From positions 1,798,001 through 1,862,000 of the forward strand of contig OZ239148.1 in assembly GCA_965194655.1 (NCBI GenBank): DNA of 64,000 bases. Reading direction: 5' to 3'. Position numbers and translations under genes: made by a program. Below, in pieces: positions 33,913 through 42,514 of the stretch (the stretch's first letter is position 1; the number at the start of each line of letters is the position of its first letter). The notes below the pieces were generated by a model, which ran no database searches, was not told the origin of the DNA, and saw only the letters and a program-made list of their open reading frames with translations. The DNA comes from Hahnella lacustris. Its GTDB lineage: Bacteria; Pseudomonadota; Gammaproteobacteria; Burkholderiales; Burkholderiaceae_A.

Positions 33913-35365
33913 CCTCGCCTCCCTCCTTTTCCTCGCCCTGCTGATTCGACTCTGGCAGTGGCCAAGCCGTCTAGGCCCCTGGATCGCCACCGGACTCTTG
34001 GTCTTGGGGTGCATCTATGGCTTTCACTGGATTTTTATCAGCCTGCACACCTACGGGCTCATGAACCCCGTGATTGCGGGTACAGCCACAGGCCTGCTGG
34101 CGCTCTATGTGGCCAGCTACGGCATCCTCGCAGGGTGGCTGATTCGTCGCTCAATGCGCACCTCCAAAGGTTGGGCTTACGGGCGCTCCGTCTGGGTAGT
34201 TGCGCCCGCCATCGCTGGGCTGATCACCTTCCTGGAATGGACACGGGGCTGGCTTTTCTCGGGCTTTCCATGGCTCGGCTGGGGCTACCAGCAGATCGAC
34301 AGCTGGCTCTCGGGCTTCGCCCCATGGTTAGGCGTGTACGGCGTGACCTTCTTCACAGCACTCATGGCTGCGCTCATCGCCGCTGGCCGACCTCAGACCC
34401 TGTTCGCAGCCCTACTCGTCCCTCTCTTGGGCGGAGCGTTGGGCAGCACGACCTTTGATCGACCTGTGGGGGAACCACTCAAGGTAGCCCTGATCCAGGG
34501 CGCAGTGGGCCAGCAAATGAAGTTTGATCCCAAGTCCGTGGAGGCCACCAAGCAGAGGCATCTCGAAATGGGCGCTGCGCTCAGCACGCCAGGTGTTCGG
34601 GTAGACCTCATCGTGTTCCCGGAAACCGCCTTCATCCAATCCTGGCAAGACGACCCGGAGGCCACGCAAGGTCTCCAACGGCTGGCCAATCGCAGCGGTG
34701 CTGCGGTGATGACCGGCATGCCGATGCGTGATCCCAGTGGCTGGCACAACAGCCTGGTGATGCTCAAGCCCCAACAGAGCGAGCAGCCTCCCGAGTCCCC
34801 TGAGGGCCGATACGACAAACACCACCTCGTGCCCTTTGGTGAGTTCATCCCCTGGGGTTTTCGTTGGTTCGTCAACCTCATGCAGATGCCGTTGGGCGAC
34901 TTCCAGCGTGGTGGCCGAGTGCAAAAGAGCCTACCAGTAGACGATCAGCGCATTGGGGTGAATATCTGCTTTGAGGACCTTTTTGGGGAGGAGCTGGCGA
35001 GAGGACTGGCGCCCAGTCGCGATCCCTCTGAGCGTCCAACCATCCTGCTCAATCTGAGCAATCTGGCCTGGTTCGGCGACACCATTGCCCTGCCTCAGCA
35101 TCTCGACGTCGCGCGCATGCGCTCGCTAGAGCTTGGACGTCCGAGCATTCGGGCCACCAACACGGGCATGACCGTTCACATCGACTCACGGGGCCAGGTT
35201 CAAGAAAAGCTTGCGCCCATGCGTGAGGGCATTCTCCTGGCCCAGGTCCAAGGGACCGAGGGCGTCACTCCTTTTGTCGCGATCGGAAACCTAGGCGCCC
35301 TCTTGCTGGCCTTGCTGAGCCTCGCAGGACTCTGGCTGGGCGGCCGATTTAGAATGGCAGGATGA
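33893..35365 (+). CDS. lnt: Apolipoprotein N-acyltransferase, apparently missing the first membrane helix
   Basis: A 490-residue inner-membrane enzyme that adds the third acyl chain to lipoproteins. The nitrilase-like domain has its triad: Glu in FPETAF, Lys in DKHHLVPFGEF and Cys in NICFEDLFGEE. The membrane part contains FLEWTRGWLFSGFPWLGWGY. Compared from memory with E. coli Lnt, the N-terminus is about 20-30 residues shorter. The sequence starts at what aligns with helix 2, and the frame upstream (to 33809) is basic and not hydrophobic. So helix 1 seems to be missing or replaced. The gene overlaps corC (20 bases) and glyQ (four bases). Confidence 0.93.
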   Translation: MPSWLPSLASLLFLALLIRLWQWPSRLGPWIATGLLVLGCIYGFHWIFISLHTYGLMNPVIAGTATGLLALYVASYGILAGWLIRRSMRTSKGWAYGRSVWVVAPAIAGLITFLEWTRGWLFSGFPWLGWGYQQIDSWLSGFAPWLGVYGVTFFTALMAALIAAGRPQTLFAALLVPLLGGALGSTTFDRPVGEPLKVALIQGAVGQQMKFDPKSVEATKQRHLEMGAALSTPGVRVDLIVFPETAFIQSWQDDPEATQGLQRLANRSGAAVMTGMPMRDPSGWHNSLVMLKPQQSEQPPESPEGRYDKHHLVPFGEFIPWGFRWFVNLMQMPLGDFQRGGRVQKSLPVDDQRIGVNICFEDLFGEELARGLAPSRDPSERPTILLNLSNLAWFGDTIALPQHLDVARMRSLELGRPSIRATNTGMTVHIDSRGQVQEKLAPMREGILLAQVQGTEGVTPFVAIGNLGALLLALLSLAGLWLGGRFRMAG

Positions 35366-36267
35366 AGAACTTTCAAGATGTCATTCTGACCCTTCAGAAC
35401 TACTGGGCACAGCAAGGCTGTGCATTGCTTCAGCCGATCGACCTGGAGGTCGGAGCGGGCACCTCTCACACGGCTACTTTTCTCAGAGCCCTTGGGCCAG
35501 AGCCCTGGCGGGCCGCTTATGTCCAGCCCTCTCGGCGACCCAAAGACGGCCGATATGGCGAAAACCCAAATCGGCTGCAGCATTACTACCAATTTCAGGT
35601 GGTGCTCAAGCCCTCCCCCGAGAACATCCTTGACCTCTATCTCGGATCCCTTCAAGCGCTGGGAATCGACACCCAGACCCACGACATTCGATTCGTTGAA
35701 GACGACTGGGAAAACCCCACGCTCGGCGCATGGGGTCTGGGCTGGGAGGTCTGGCTCAATGGCATGGAGGTTACTCAATTCACCTACTTCCAGCAGGTGG
35801 GTGGACTGGATTGCAGCCCCATCACGGGAGAGATCACCTACGGTCTGGAACGCCTGGCCATGTACCTCCAAGGGGTCGAGAATGTCTATGACCTCAACTG
35901 GACCCAATGGGCCGAGGCCGGCCAGGTCCAGCACATTCGATACGGTGATGTCTTCCATCAAAACGAAGTCGAGCAGTCCACCTTTAACTTCGAGCTGAGT
36001 AATGTCTCGGTGCTGCTCAACCGATTTGGAGAACATGAGACCGAGGCCAGTCGTCTCCTAGAGGCCGCCGTCCCCCTGCCAGCCTACGAACAGGTGCTCA
36101 AGGCTGCTCACTGCTTCAACCTGCTCGATGCGCGCGGCGCCATTTCGGTCACCGAACGAGCCCAATACATTGCTCGCATCCGTAACCTCTCACGCCAGGT
36201 TGCGCAGGCTTATTACGATTCGCGTGAGCGGCTCGGATTTCCCATGCTGCAGTCCGCTGCCGCCTAA
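35362..36267 (+). CDS. glyQ: Glycyl-tRNA synthetase alpha subunit
   Basis: A 301-residue catalytic subunit of the bacterial alpha2beta2 glycyl-tRNA synthetase. It opens with FQDVILTLQNYWAQQGCALLQ and has the class II motifs: PSRRPKDGRYGENPNRLQHY, YQFQVVLKPSP and the late GLERLAMYLQG. Length is typical. The start overlaps the lnt stop (ATGA), and glyS follows after 17 bases. Confidence 0.97.
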   Translation: MKNFQDVILTLQNYWAQQGCALLQPIDLEVGAGTSHTATFLRALGPEPWRAAYVQPSRRPKDGRYGENPNRLQHYYQFQVVLKPSPENILDLYLGSLQALGIDTQTHDIRFVEDDWENPTLGAWGLGWEVWLNGMEVTQFTYFQQVGGLDCSPITGEITYGLERLAMYLQGVENVYDLNWTQWAEAGQVQHIRYGDVFHQNEVEQSTFNFELSNVSVLLNRFGEHETEASRLLEAAVPLPAYEQVLKAAHCFNLLDARGAISVTERAQYIARIRNLSRQVAQAYYDSRERLGFPMLQSAAA

Positions 36268-36284
36268 CGTTTCACGAGTTCCTC

Positions 36285-38393
36285 ATGTCCTCTGCTCTCC
36301 TCATTGAACTCTTCACCGAAGAGCTGCCACCCAAAGCCCTTCGCCAGCTCGGCCAGAGCTTCGCCCAGACCTTCTCCGCCCACCTGATCAAACTGGGGCT
36401 CGCGCCGTCTCAAGCGCGAGTGGACCATTTCGCCAGCCCTCGCCGTCTCGCGGTGCGTGTGCAAGAGGTCATGGAGAAGGCCGCTGACCTGCCTAAGCGC
36501 GAGAAGCTGCTTCCCCTCTCTGTGGCGCTCGATGCAACGGGAGCGCCACAGCCTCCGCTCTTGAAGAAGCTCACAGCCCTTGGGTTCACACTCGGCGAAA
36601 ACATTCGCCTGGAAGATCTCATCCGTGAGGGAGAAGGACCACAAACCACGCTGCTCATCGACACGGTGGTGCCTGGGGCCAGCCTGCTCGCGGGTGCGCA
36701 GGAGGCGCTCGAACTCGCGCTCGCCAAACTGCCCATTCCCAAGGTGATGCGCTACCAGAAGCGTTCTCCCGACGGGCAGGCCATCGAGGTGAAGTTCGTG
36801 CGTCCCGCTCATCGGCTCCTCGCCCTTTACGGCCGAGAGGTGCTTCCCTTGCAGGCGCTCGGCCTTTACGCAGACCGGATGACGCAGGGCCATCGCTTTC
36901 ATTGCACCGCTCCCATCAGCATTCCCAGCGCCAACGACTACGAGACCCTTCTTGAGCAGCAGGGCTATGTGATGGCCAGCTTCGATGCCCGTCGGGAGCG
37001 CCTAGTTAGAGGCCTTCAAAATGCTGCACAAGGCGACCAGGTGGTGATGCCTGAAGCCTTGCTTGATGAAGTGAACAGCCTGGTCGAGTGGCCCGTGGTG
37101 TTAGAAGGTCGATTCGACCCTGCATTCCTCGAAGTGCCGCAAGCCTGTCTGATCCTTACCATGCAGCAGAACCAGAAGTACTTCGCGCTCACGAGCCCGC
37201 AGGGTCAGTTGGTCCATCGCTTCCTGCTGGCTGCCAACCTTGAATCTAAGGACCCCACGGCCGTGGTCCAAGGAAACGAGCGCGTCCTGCGTGCTCGCCT
37301 CTCCGACGCGAAGTTCTTCTTCGACCAGGACCGCAAGCGCCGCCTTGAGGATCGACTCCCCGCGCTGGCTCAAGTGGTTTATCACAACAAGATTGGCAGC
37401 CAAGCCGATCGCATTGCCCGCCTCGAGCAGCTTGCGAAGGCCATCGCCCCACTCGTCGGTGCAGACCCTGACTCGGCCGGCCGTGCAGCGCGACTGGCGA
37501 AAGCCGACCTGGTCTCAGACATGGTGGGTGAGTTCCCAGAGCTTCAGGGCCTGGTGGGTCGCACGCTCGCTCAGCATCAGTCAGAGCCGGACGACATCGC
37601 CTGGGCGATTGAAGATCACTACCGCCCGCGATTTGCTGGAGATGATCTCCCAAGAAGTCCCGTGGGACTCGCGGTCTCCTTGGCGGACAAGCTCGAGTCG
37701 ATGGTGGGCATCTGGGGGATTGGCCTGATCCCAACGGGCGACAAGGACCCCTTCGCTCTCCGTCGCTCCGCGCTTGGCGTCATACGAATGCTCGTGGAAC
37801 GGCGGATTCCGGCTGAGCTCACCCCGCTCATCCAGACCGCATGCTCCGGCTTCTCACAGGTTCCCAATGTTCAGCTTCCCGTCCACGACCTGGTGGGATT
37901 TATCCACGATCGTGCCCGCGGCTATCTTCGCGACCAAGGCTTCGAAGGGGAAGCGATTGAGGCAGTCCTCGCCGTGTGCCCCGACCGTCTCGACCAGCTC
38001 ATTCCTCGTCTGGAGGCCGTCCGTGCCTTCATGGCCTCAGACCAGTCCGCCCCTCTCTGCGCAGCAAACAAACGCATTGGAAATATCCTGAAAAAATCAG
38101 AGGCCTCAGCCTTCGGCGAAGTGAAGCCGGCTCTGCTTCAGGAGCCTGCTGAGCAGGGACTCTCTGACGCATTACAGGCCGCCGCGCCCCAGGCGACCGA
38201 GCACGCGAAGGCTGGGCGATACGAGGAGTCCATGCGTGCACTCGCCAGCCTGCGAGGCCCAGTGGATGTCTTCTTTGAGACGGTCATGGTGAATGCCGAT
38301 GATCCCGCACTTCGCGCCAACCGCCTCTCCCTGCTGCATGAGCTTCATCGCGCCATGAACCAGGTGGCTGACCTCTCCCGCCTGGCTGTCTGA
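36285..38393 (+). CDS. glyS: Glycyl-tRNA synthetase beta subunit
   Basis: A 702-residue beta subunit needed for tRNA binding and activity. It begins LLIELFTEELPPKAL, the usual start. RQLxxSFA and VRPAHRLLALYG-like segments follow, then an HD-like region (KADLVSDMVGEFPELQGLVG; HYRPRFAGDDLP) and a C-terminal DALR-type tRNA-binding domain. It is co-transcribed with glyQ and followed seven bases later by gmhB. Confidence 0.97.
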   Translation: MSSALLIELFTEELPPKALRQLGQSFAQTFSAHLIKLGLAPSQARVDHFASPRRLAVRVQEVMEKAADLPKREKLLPLSVALDATGAPQPPLLKKLTALGFTLGENIRLEDLIREGEGPQTTLLIDTVVPGASLLAGAQEALELALAKLPIPKVMRYQKRSPDGQAIEVKFVRPAHRLLALYGREVLPLQALGLYADRMTQGHRFHCTAPISIPSANDYETLLEQQGYVMASFDARRERLVRGLQNAAQGDQVVMPEALLDEVNSLVEWPVVLEGRFDPAFLEVPQACLILTMQQNQKYFALTSPQGQLVHRFLLAANLESKDPTAVVQGNERVLRARLSDAKFFFDQDRKRRLEDRLPALAQVVYHNKIGSQADRIARLEQLAKAIAPLVGADPDSAGRAARLAKADLVSDMVGEFPELQGLVGRTLAQHQSEPDDIAWAIEDHYRPRFAGDDLPRSPVGLAVSLADKLESMVGIWGIGLIPTGDKDPFALRRSALGVIRMLVERRIPAELTPLIQTACSGFSQVPNVQLPVHDLVGFIHDRARGYLRDQGFEGEAIEAVLAVCPDRLDQLIPRLEAVRAFMASDQSAPLCAANKRIGNILKKSEASAFGEVKPALLQEPAEQGLSDALQAAAPQATEHAKAGRYEESMRALASLRGPVDVFFETVMVNADDPALRANRLSLLHELHRAMNQVADLSRLAV

Positions 38394-38400
38394 GTCGCGC

Positions 38401-38982
38401 ATGAGCCACCCGTCTCCTGAGCTTCGCCCACTGGTCATTCTCGATCGAGATGGGGTCATCAACCAAGACTCCGATCAGTACATCAAGACGCCTGACGAGT
38501 GGGAGGCGGTGCCCGGGAGCATCGAGGCCATTGCCGAGCTGTGTCATGAGGGGTGGCAAGTCTTCGTTGCCACGAATCAGTCGGGGCTGGCGCGCGGTCT
38601 CTTCGACCTGCCCACACTGCATGCCATTCACCGAAAGATGAATGATGCCATCGAGGAAGCCGGTGGCGAACTCGCAGGCATCTTCTTCTGTCCACACGGA
38701 CCAGATGCGGGCTGCCTCTGTCGCAAGCCTGCACCGGGCCTTCTGCAAGACATTTCACGCCGCCTTGACCGCTCCCTTCAAGGCGTGCCAGTGGTGGGGG
38801 ATAGCCTGCGTGACCTGACCGCTGCGCAAATGGTAGGTGCTCAGCCTTGCCTCGTTCTGACGGGGAAAGGCCGCAAGACCCTCGCCGCGCAAGAGAGTAA
38901 GCCGCTTCCGCCTGGAACCCTCATCTTTGACGACCTCGCGGCCGCTGGAGCGCACCTCAGGCGCTCGATTCCAAGGGCATGA
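38401..38982 (+). CDS. gmhB: D-glycero-D-manno-heptose-1,7-bisphosphate 7-phosphatase
   Basis: A 193-residue HAD-superfamily phosphatase for the heptose used in the lipopolysaccharide core. The nucleophile motif is LDRDGVIN, motif II is ATNQSG, and the zinc-binding cluster CPHGPDAGCLCRKP is specific to GmhB among the histidinol-phosphatase-like enzymes. Motif III/IV is VVGDSLRD. It overlaps plsC by four bases. The presence of GmhB implies heptose in the outer membrane. Confidence 0.94.
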   Translation: MSHPSPELRPLVILDRDGVINQDSDQYIKTPDEWEAVPGSIEAIAELCHEGWQVFVATNQSGLARGLFDLPTLHAIHRKMNDAIEEAGGELAGIFFCPHGPDAGCLCRKPAPGLLQDISRRLDRSLQGVPVVGDSLRDLTAAQMVGAQPCLVLTGKGRKTLAAQESKPLPPGTLIFDDLAAAGAHLRRSIPRA

Positions 38983-39701
38983 TCCTGGCTCGCTCCCTGC
39001 TCTTCTTCCTCATTCAAGCCCTCACCTTGATGGTCTGGGCCAGTGCATTCATCCTCGTCTCACCGTTTCTGTCCCTGCGTGGACGCTATCAGTTCGCCAT
39101 GCGTTGGCCGGCTTTTGTGGTCTGGCTTGCCCGGGTCCAGATGGGGATTCGATGGACCGTATCAGGAGAGGATCACCTCAGCCCCCATGTCAGCCAGATG
39201 GCCATCATCTGCAGCAAACATCAATCCACCTGGGAGACCTTCTTCCTGCCCAGCTATATGCCAAGACAGCTCTGCTTCGTGTTTAAAAAGGAACTGCTGA
39301 GCGTGCCCTTTTTTGGCTGGGGGATTCGACTGCTCAAGATGGTCCATATCGACCGGAGCAAGGGTGCTGAGGCCTACGAGCACGTTGCAGAACAAGGCCG
39401 CGCTCAACAAGTCCTCGGGCGGTGGTTTGTCTTTTTCCCGGAGGGGACTCGCACCCGAGTGGGAGAACAGCGTCGATACAAGACCGGTGCAGCCCGGCTG
39501 GCCTTTGCTCTGAACCTTCCCATCATTCCCGTGGCGCACAATGCAGGGCGCTTCTGGCCAAAGGGGAAACTGCGCCTTCAACCTGGAACCATCGAGGTTC
39601 AGATTGGCCCAGCGCTGCACCCTCGCGATTATGATGGGCCAGAGAGTCTGATGATGGCCGTTCAGTCCTGGATTGAGGAGCATGTGCGTGGCGTTCGCTG
39701 A
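38979..39701 (+). CDS. plsC: 1-acyl-sn-glycerol-3-phosphate acyltransferase
   Basis: A 240-residue inner-membrane enzyme of phospholipid synthesis. An N-terminal membrane helix is followed by the acyltransferase domain. Motif I reads KHQSTWETF, so the usual HX4D is HX4E; the same change is common in related betaproteobacterial proteins as I recall them. Motif III is FPEGTRTR, and motif IV includes IIPVAHNAG. It overlaps gmhB by four bases and the M48-like gene by 14. Confidence 0.92.
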   Translation: MILARSLLFFLIQALTLMVWASAFILVSPFLSLRGRYQFAMRWPAFVVWLARVQMGIRWTVSGEDHLSPHVSQMAIICSKHQSTWETFFLPSYMPRQLCFVFKKELLSVPFFGWGIRLLKMVHIDRSKGAEAYEHVAEQGRAQQVLGRWFVFFPEGTRTRVGEQRRYKTGAARLAFALNLPIIPVAHNAGRFWPKGKLRLQPGTIEVQIGPALHPRDYDGPESLMMAVQSWIEEHVRGVR

Positions 39702-40473
39702 TCAACTCGCGCTCTTTGCACCCAGCCTCTTTGGGGGGCAACCAGAGGAGCCCTCCTCCACGGGACGGCTTCGAAAACTCGTGCTCGAAGGGCAGGTCTT
39801 CGATTGGACCCTGACACGCTCTCACCGAAAGACCGTCGGCATGATCGTGTCTCAGGGTCGCATTGTGGTGCGTGCGCCCAGGTGGGTCACCATTGAGGAG
39901 ATCGAGCGCATTCTCCAATCCAAATCTCGCTGGCTCTGCGCCCGAATGCGAGAGTGGCGCGCCCAAGAGGCCGCTCGCATCGCCCCAGAGGTCCAATGGG
40001 CCGACGGCGGGTCGGTCGAATTCCTCGGCAGCCCCGTCACCATCCGACTCAACCCGTCGCTTCGGCAGATCCAATGGAATGAATGCACTCGGGAACTGGG
40101 CCTGGCCCTCTCGCCCCAGGCCAGCCCCGAGCAAGTCAAGGACCGGGTAGAAGGCTGGTTACAGAACCAGGCCAAAGAAATTCTGCGCCAACGACTGGAG
40201 TCTCTGGCCGATGAGGCTGGACTTCGTTTTCAGAGCTTTGCCATTTCGCACGCGAAGGCGCGGTGGGGAAGTTGTACTCAAGACGGTGTCATTCGCCTCA
40301 ATTGGCGACTCATTCGTTTCAGCCTGCCTGTCATTGATTATGTGGTAGCCCATGAGCTTGCCCACCTGCGGGCCATGGACCATAGCCCCGACTTCTGGCA
40401 AGAGGTCGCGAAAATTCTGCCCAGCTTTGAAGAAGGCCGAAATCAGATCAGAGGCGTGCCGCTCGAGAGCTGA
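39688..40473 (+). CDS. ygjP: YgjP-type M48 metallopeptidase-like protein
   Basis: A 261-residue protein of the YgjP/DUF45 family, with zinc motif HELAHLRAMDHSPDFW (HExxH with a later His). The conserved segment ISHAKARWGSCTQDGVIRLNWRL lies just before. The function is not well known; the group is called an M48-like metal-dependent hydrolase. I chose GTG 39688, seven bases after GAGGAG; an ATG two codons earlier stands too close to that site. The last 31 bases overlap the end of convergent rsmA. Confidence 0.9.
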   Translation: MAFADQLALFAPSLFGGQPEEPSSTGRLRKLVLEGQVFDWTLTRSHRKTVGMIVSQGRIVVRAPRWVTIEEIERILQSKSRWLCARMREWRAQEAARIAPEVQWADGGSVEFLGSPVTIRLNPSLRQIQWNECTRELGLALSPQASPEQVKDRVEGWLQNQAKEILRQRLESLADEAGLRFQSFAISHAKARWGSCTQDGVIRLNWRLIRFSLPVIDYVVAHELAHLRAMDHSPDFWQEVAKILPSFEEGRNQIRGVPLES

Positions 40474-41237
40474 TTGGCCAAGGCCATGTAGGACTCAACG
40501 GATATGGCTTCCGGACGATCGGTCTCCTGCACACCAGCAGACGCCAGGTCGAGGCGCCCTTCATAGGCCGCCAGCGTGTTGCGAATCATCTTTCTCCGAG
40601 AGGAGAAGGCATCAGCGACCAGTCGCTCAAACACTGCCCAATCTCTCACCCCACACTGCTCTTGGGGGATGGGCCACATCGCCACAATCGCAGAGTCAAC
40701 GGCGGGCGCTGGGAAAAATGCTCCAGGTGGCACCAGAAACAATCGTTCCATGGTGTAGCGAGCCTGAAGCATGACCGAGAGCCGGCCGTAGACCTTAGAG
40801 CCCTCGGCAGCCACCATGCGATCGACGACCTCCTTTTGCAGCATAAAGGTCTGATCCGTCACCTGACTGGCCCATGGGAGCAGGTGAAAGAGAATGGGGC
40901 TCGAAATGTTGTAAGGCAGGTTTCCGACAATCCGCAGCTTTTTCCCGTGCACCTTGGCAATCTGCTCGAAATCAACGGTAAGCACGTCCTGAACCAGAAG
41001 CTCTAGGGCATCTCCGAATCGCCGCCGAAGGGCCTCGATCAGATCACGATCAATCTCAATGGCCGTCACCGATCCGGCAGACCGAATGAGACCCTCTGTG
41101 AGTGCTCCCCGGCCTGGACCGATCTCCACCACGGCCTCTCCCGGCTGTGCATGGACGTGTTGAAGGATTCGGGCAATCACGCCCTTGTCGTGAAGGAAGT
41201 TCTGGCCAAAGCGCTTCTTGGCCCCCGAAGCACTCAA
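40443..41237 (-). CDS. rsmA: 16S rRNA dimethyladenosine transferase
   Basis: A 264-residue KsgA/RsmA methyltransferase that dimethylates two adenines near the 3' end of 16S rRNA. It has KKRFGQNFLHD at the start, the SAM loop EIGPGRGALTEGL, the NLPYNISSPILFHLL catalytic motif and VPPGAFFPAPAVDSAI. It overlaps surA by four bases. In many relatives pdxA lies between surA and rsmA; it is absent here. The end overlaps convergent ygjP. Confidence 0.97.
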   Translation of the reverse strand: MSASGAKKRFGQNFLHDKGVIARILQHVHAQPGEAVVEIGPGRGALTEGLIRSAGSVTAIEIDRDLIEALRRRFGDALELLVQDVLTVDFEQIAKVHGKKLRIVGNLPYNISSPILFHLLPWASQVTDQTFMLQKEVVDRMVAAEGSKVYGRLSVMLQARYTMERLFLVPPGAFFPAPAVDSAIVAMWPIPQEQCGVRDWAVFERLVADAFSSRRKMIRNTLAAYEGRLDLASAGVQETDRPEAISVESYMALANQLSSGTPLI

Positions 41238-42514
41238 GGCGTATTGGGCTTCATTTCAACAAAAGCTGCCGCGCGCACTTCCTTGGTCCAGTTCTCGACG
41301 GCCTCTGCCATCTTCTGATCTCGGACAGCCAAGCGTGCACGCATCCGCAGCCGGTCTTCGGGAAGTGGCTCTTGCTTGCGCTCGAGCACCTGTATGAGGT
41401 GAAACCCAAACTGCGACCGAATCGGCTGACTGACGGCTCCGGGCGTGAGCCTTGCAGCACCCCGCTCGTACTCAGGAACCATATCGCCTGGATAGGCCCA
41501 ACCAAGGTCTCCGCCCTTTGGAGCCGTGCCGGGGTCCTGCGAGTGCGCCTTGGCCAGCGTCTCGAAGGACTCGCCCTTTTCAATGCGCGCGCGCAGGGCC
41601 TGAAGGCGAGCGACTGCCTGTGCTTCTGTGGTCTCAGCGTCGACTCGCATCAAGATATGACGCGAGAGATACGCGTCTACGAGGGGCGTTTGAAGACGCT
41701 CACGCCGATCCTCGAGCTTGATCACATGCAAGCCAGATCCGCTTGCCAAGGGTCCTACAACGGCGCCCACTTTCTCAGCCTTCAAGGCTGAGGAGAAGAG
41801 GGTGGGAAGCCGATCGAGGGTTCTCCAGCCCATGCTCTCCAGGCCTTCCAGTGAACCCGACTTCACCCGAGCCAAAAGCTGATCGGCCTTGTCTCTGGCC
41901 TCTGCCTTCTGAGCGGCGTTGGCAGTCTCTGGCACCGGAATCAGCGCCTGTCGCACCAGGAACTCTTCAGCCTTCTGTAGGCTCTGCCCTTGCGCCGCCA
42001 AAAAAGCCTCGATCTCGGCCTCGGTAATGCGAAGACGGCCATCGACCTCCCGCTCCTTGAGGCGTGTGAGGGTCATTTCATCCTGAATGTCCTTGCGAAA
42101 ACGCGCATAGGGAATGCCCTCGCGCTCAAGCTGGTCCCGAAGCTGATTCACGGACATGCCGTTCTGGGCCGCAATCGCCTCAATGGTTCGATCGAGCGCA
42201 GCCGACTCCACCTGAATCCCCACCTGGTCGGCGCGGTGCAGCAGCGCAAGATCGTCGATCATGCGTTCGAGCACCTCCTCCCGAAGCGCCGCCTCCGAAG
42301 GGGGGGCCTCACCAGCGCGCTTCATGGCCCGCAGGGCTTGCCCCATGCGTCGCTGCAGCTCGCTCTCCAGAATGATTTCGTGGTCTACCACCGCGACCAC
42401 TCGGTCTACCACGCGGGACGCAGGAGCAGCTGCCTGGGCCGATGTGAGGGACACACCGAGACAGGCCAAGGAGTAGATCAAACCAAGGGAGATCAATCGC
42501 ATCATGGGCGTCAT
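41234..42514 (-). CDS. surA: Periplasmic chaperone and peptidyl-prolyl isomerase SurA
   Basis: A 426-residue periplasmic chaperone for outer-membrane proteins. It has a signal peptide ending SAQA. An N-terminal chaperone core follows (RVVDRVVAVVDHEIILESEL, then RMIDDLALLHRADQVG). Two parvulin domains come next. The first (about 180-285) is degenerate, while the second (about 290-390) keeps SRHILMRV, HSQDPGTAPKGGDLGW and SQFGFHLIQVLE. It sits between lptD and rsmA, overlapping both by four bases, as expected because LptD is a main SurA client. Confidence 0.96.
   Translation of the reverse strand: MTPMMRLISLGLIYSLACLGVSLTSAQAAAPASRVVDRVVAVVDHEIILESELQRRMGQALRAMKRAGEAPPSEAALREEVLERMIDDLALLHRADQVGIQVESAALDRTIEAIAAQNGMSVNQLRDQLEREGIPYARFRKDIQDEMTLTRLKEREVDGRLRITEAEIEAFLAAQGQSLQKAEEFLVRQALIPVPETANAAQKAEARDKADQLLARVKSGSLEGLESMGWRTLDRLPTLFSSALKAEKVGAVVGPLASGSGLHVIKLEDRRERLQTPLVDAYLSRHILMRVDAETTEAQAVARLQALRARIEKGESFETLAKAHSQDPGTAPKGGDLGWAYPGDMVPEYERGAARLTPGAVSQPIRSQFGFHLIQVLERKQEPLPEDRLRMRARLAVRDQKMAEAVENWTKEVRAAAFVEMKPNTP

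Noticed and set aside
38979..39701. HX4E instead of HX4D in PlsC as a sign of inactivity
   Set aside because: The other motifs are intact, and this variant seems common in betaproteobacterial homologues.
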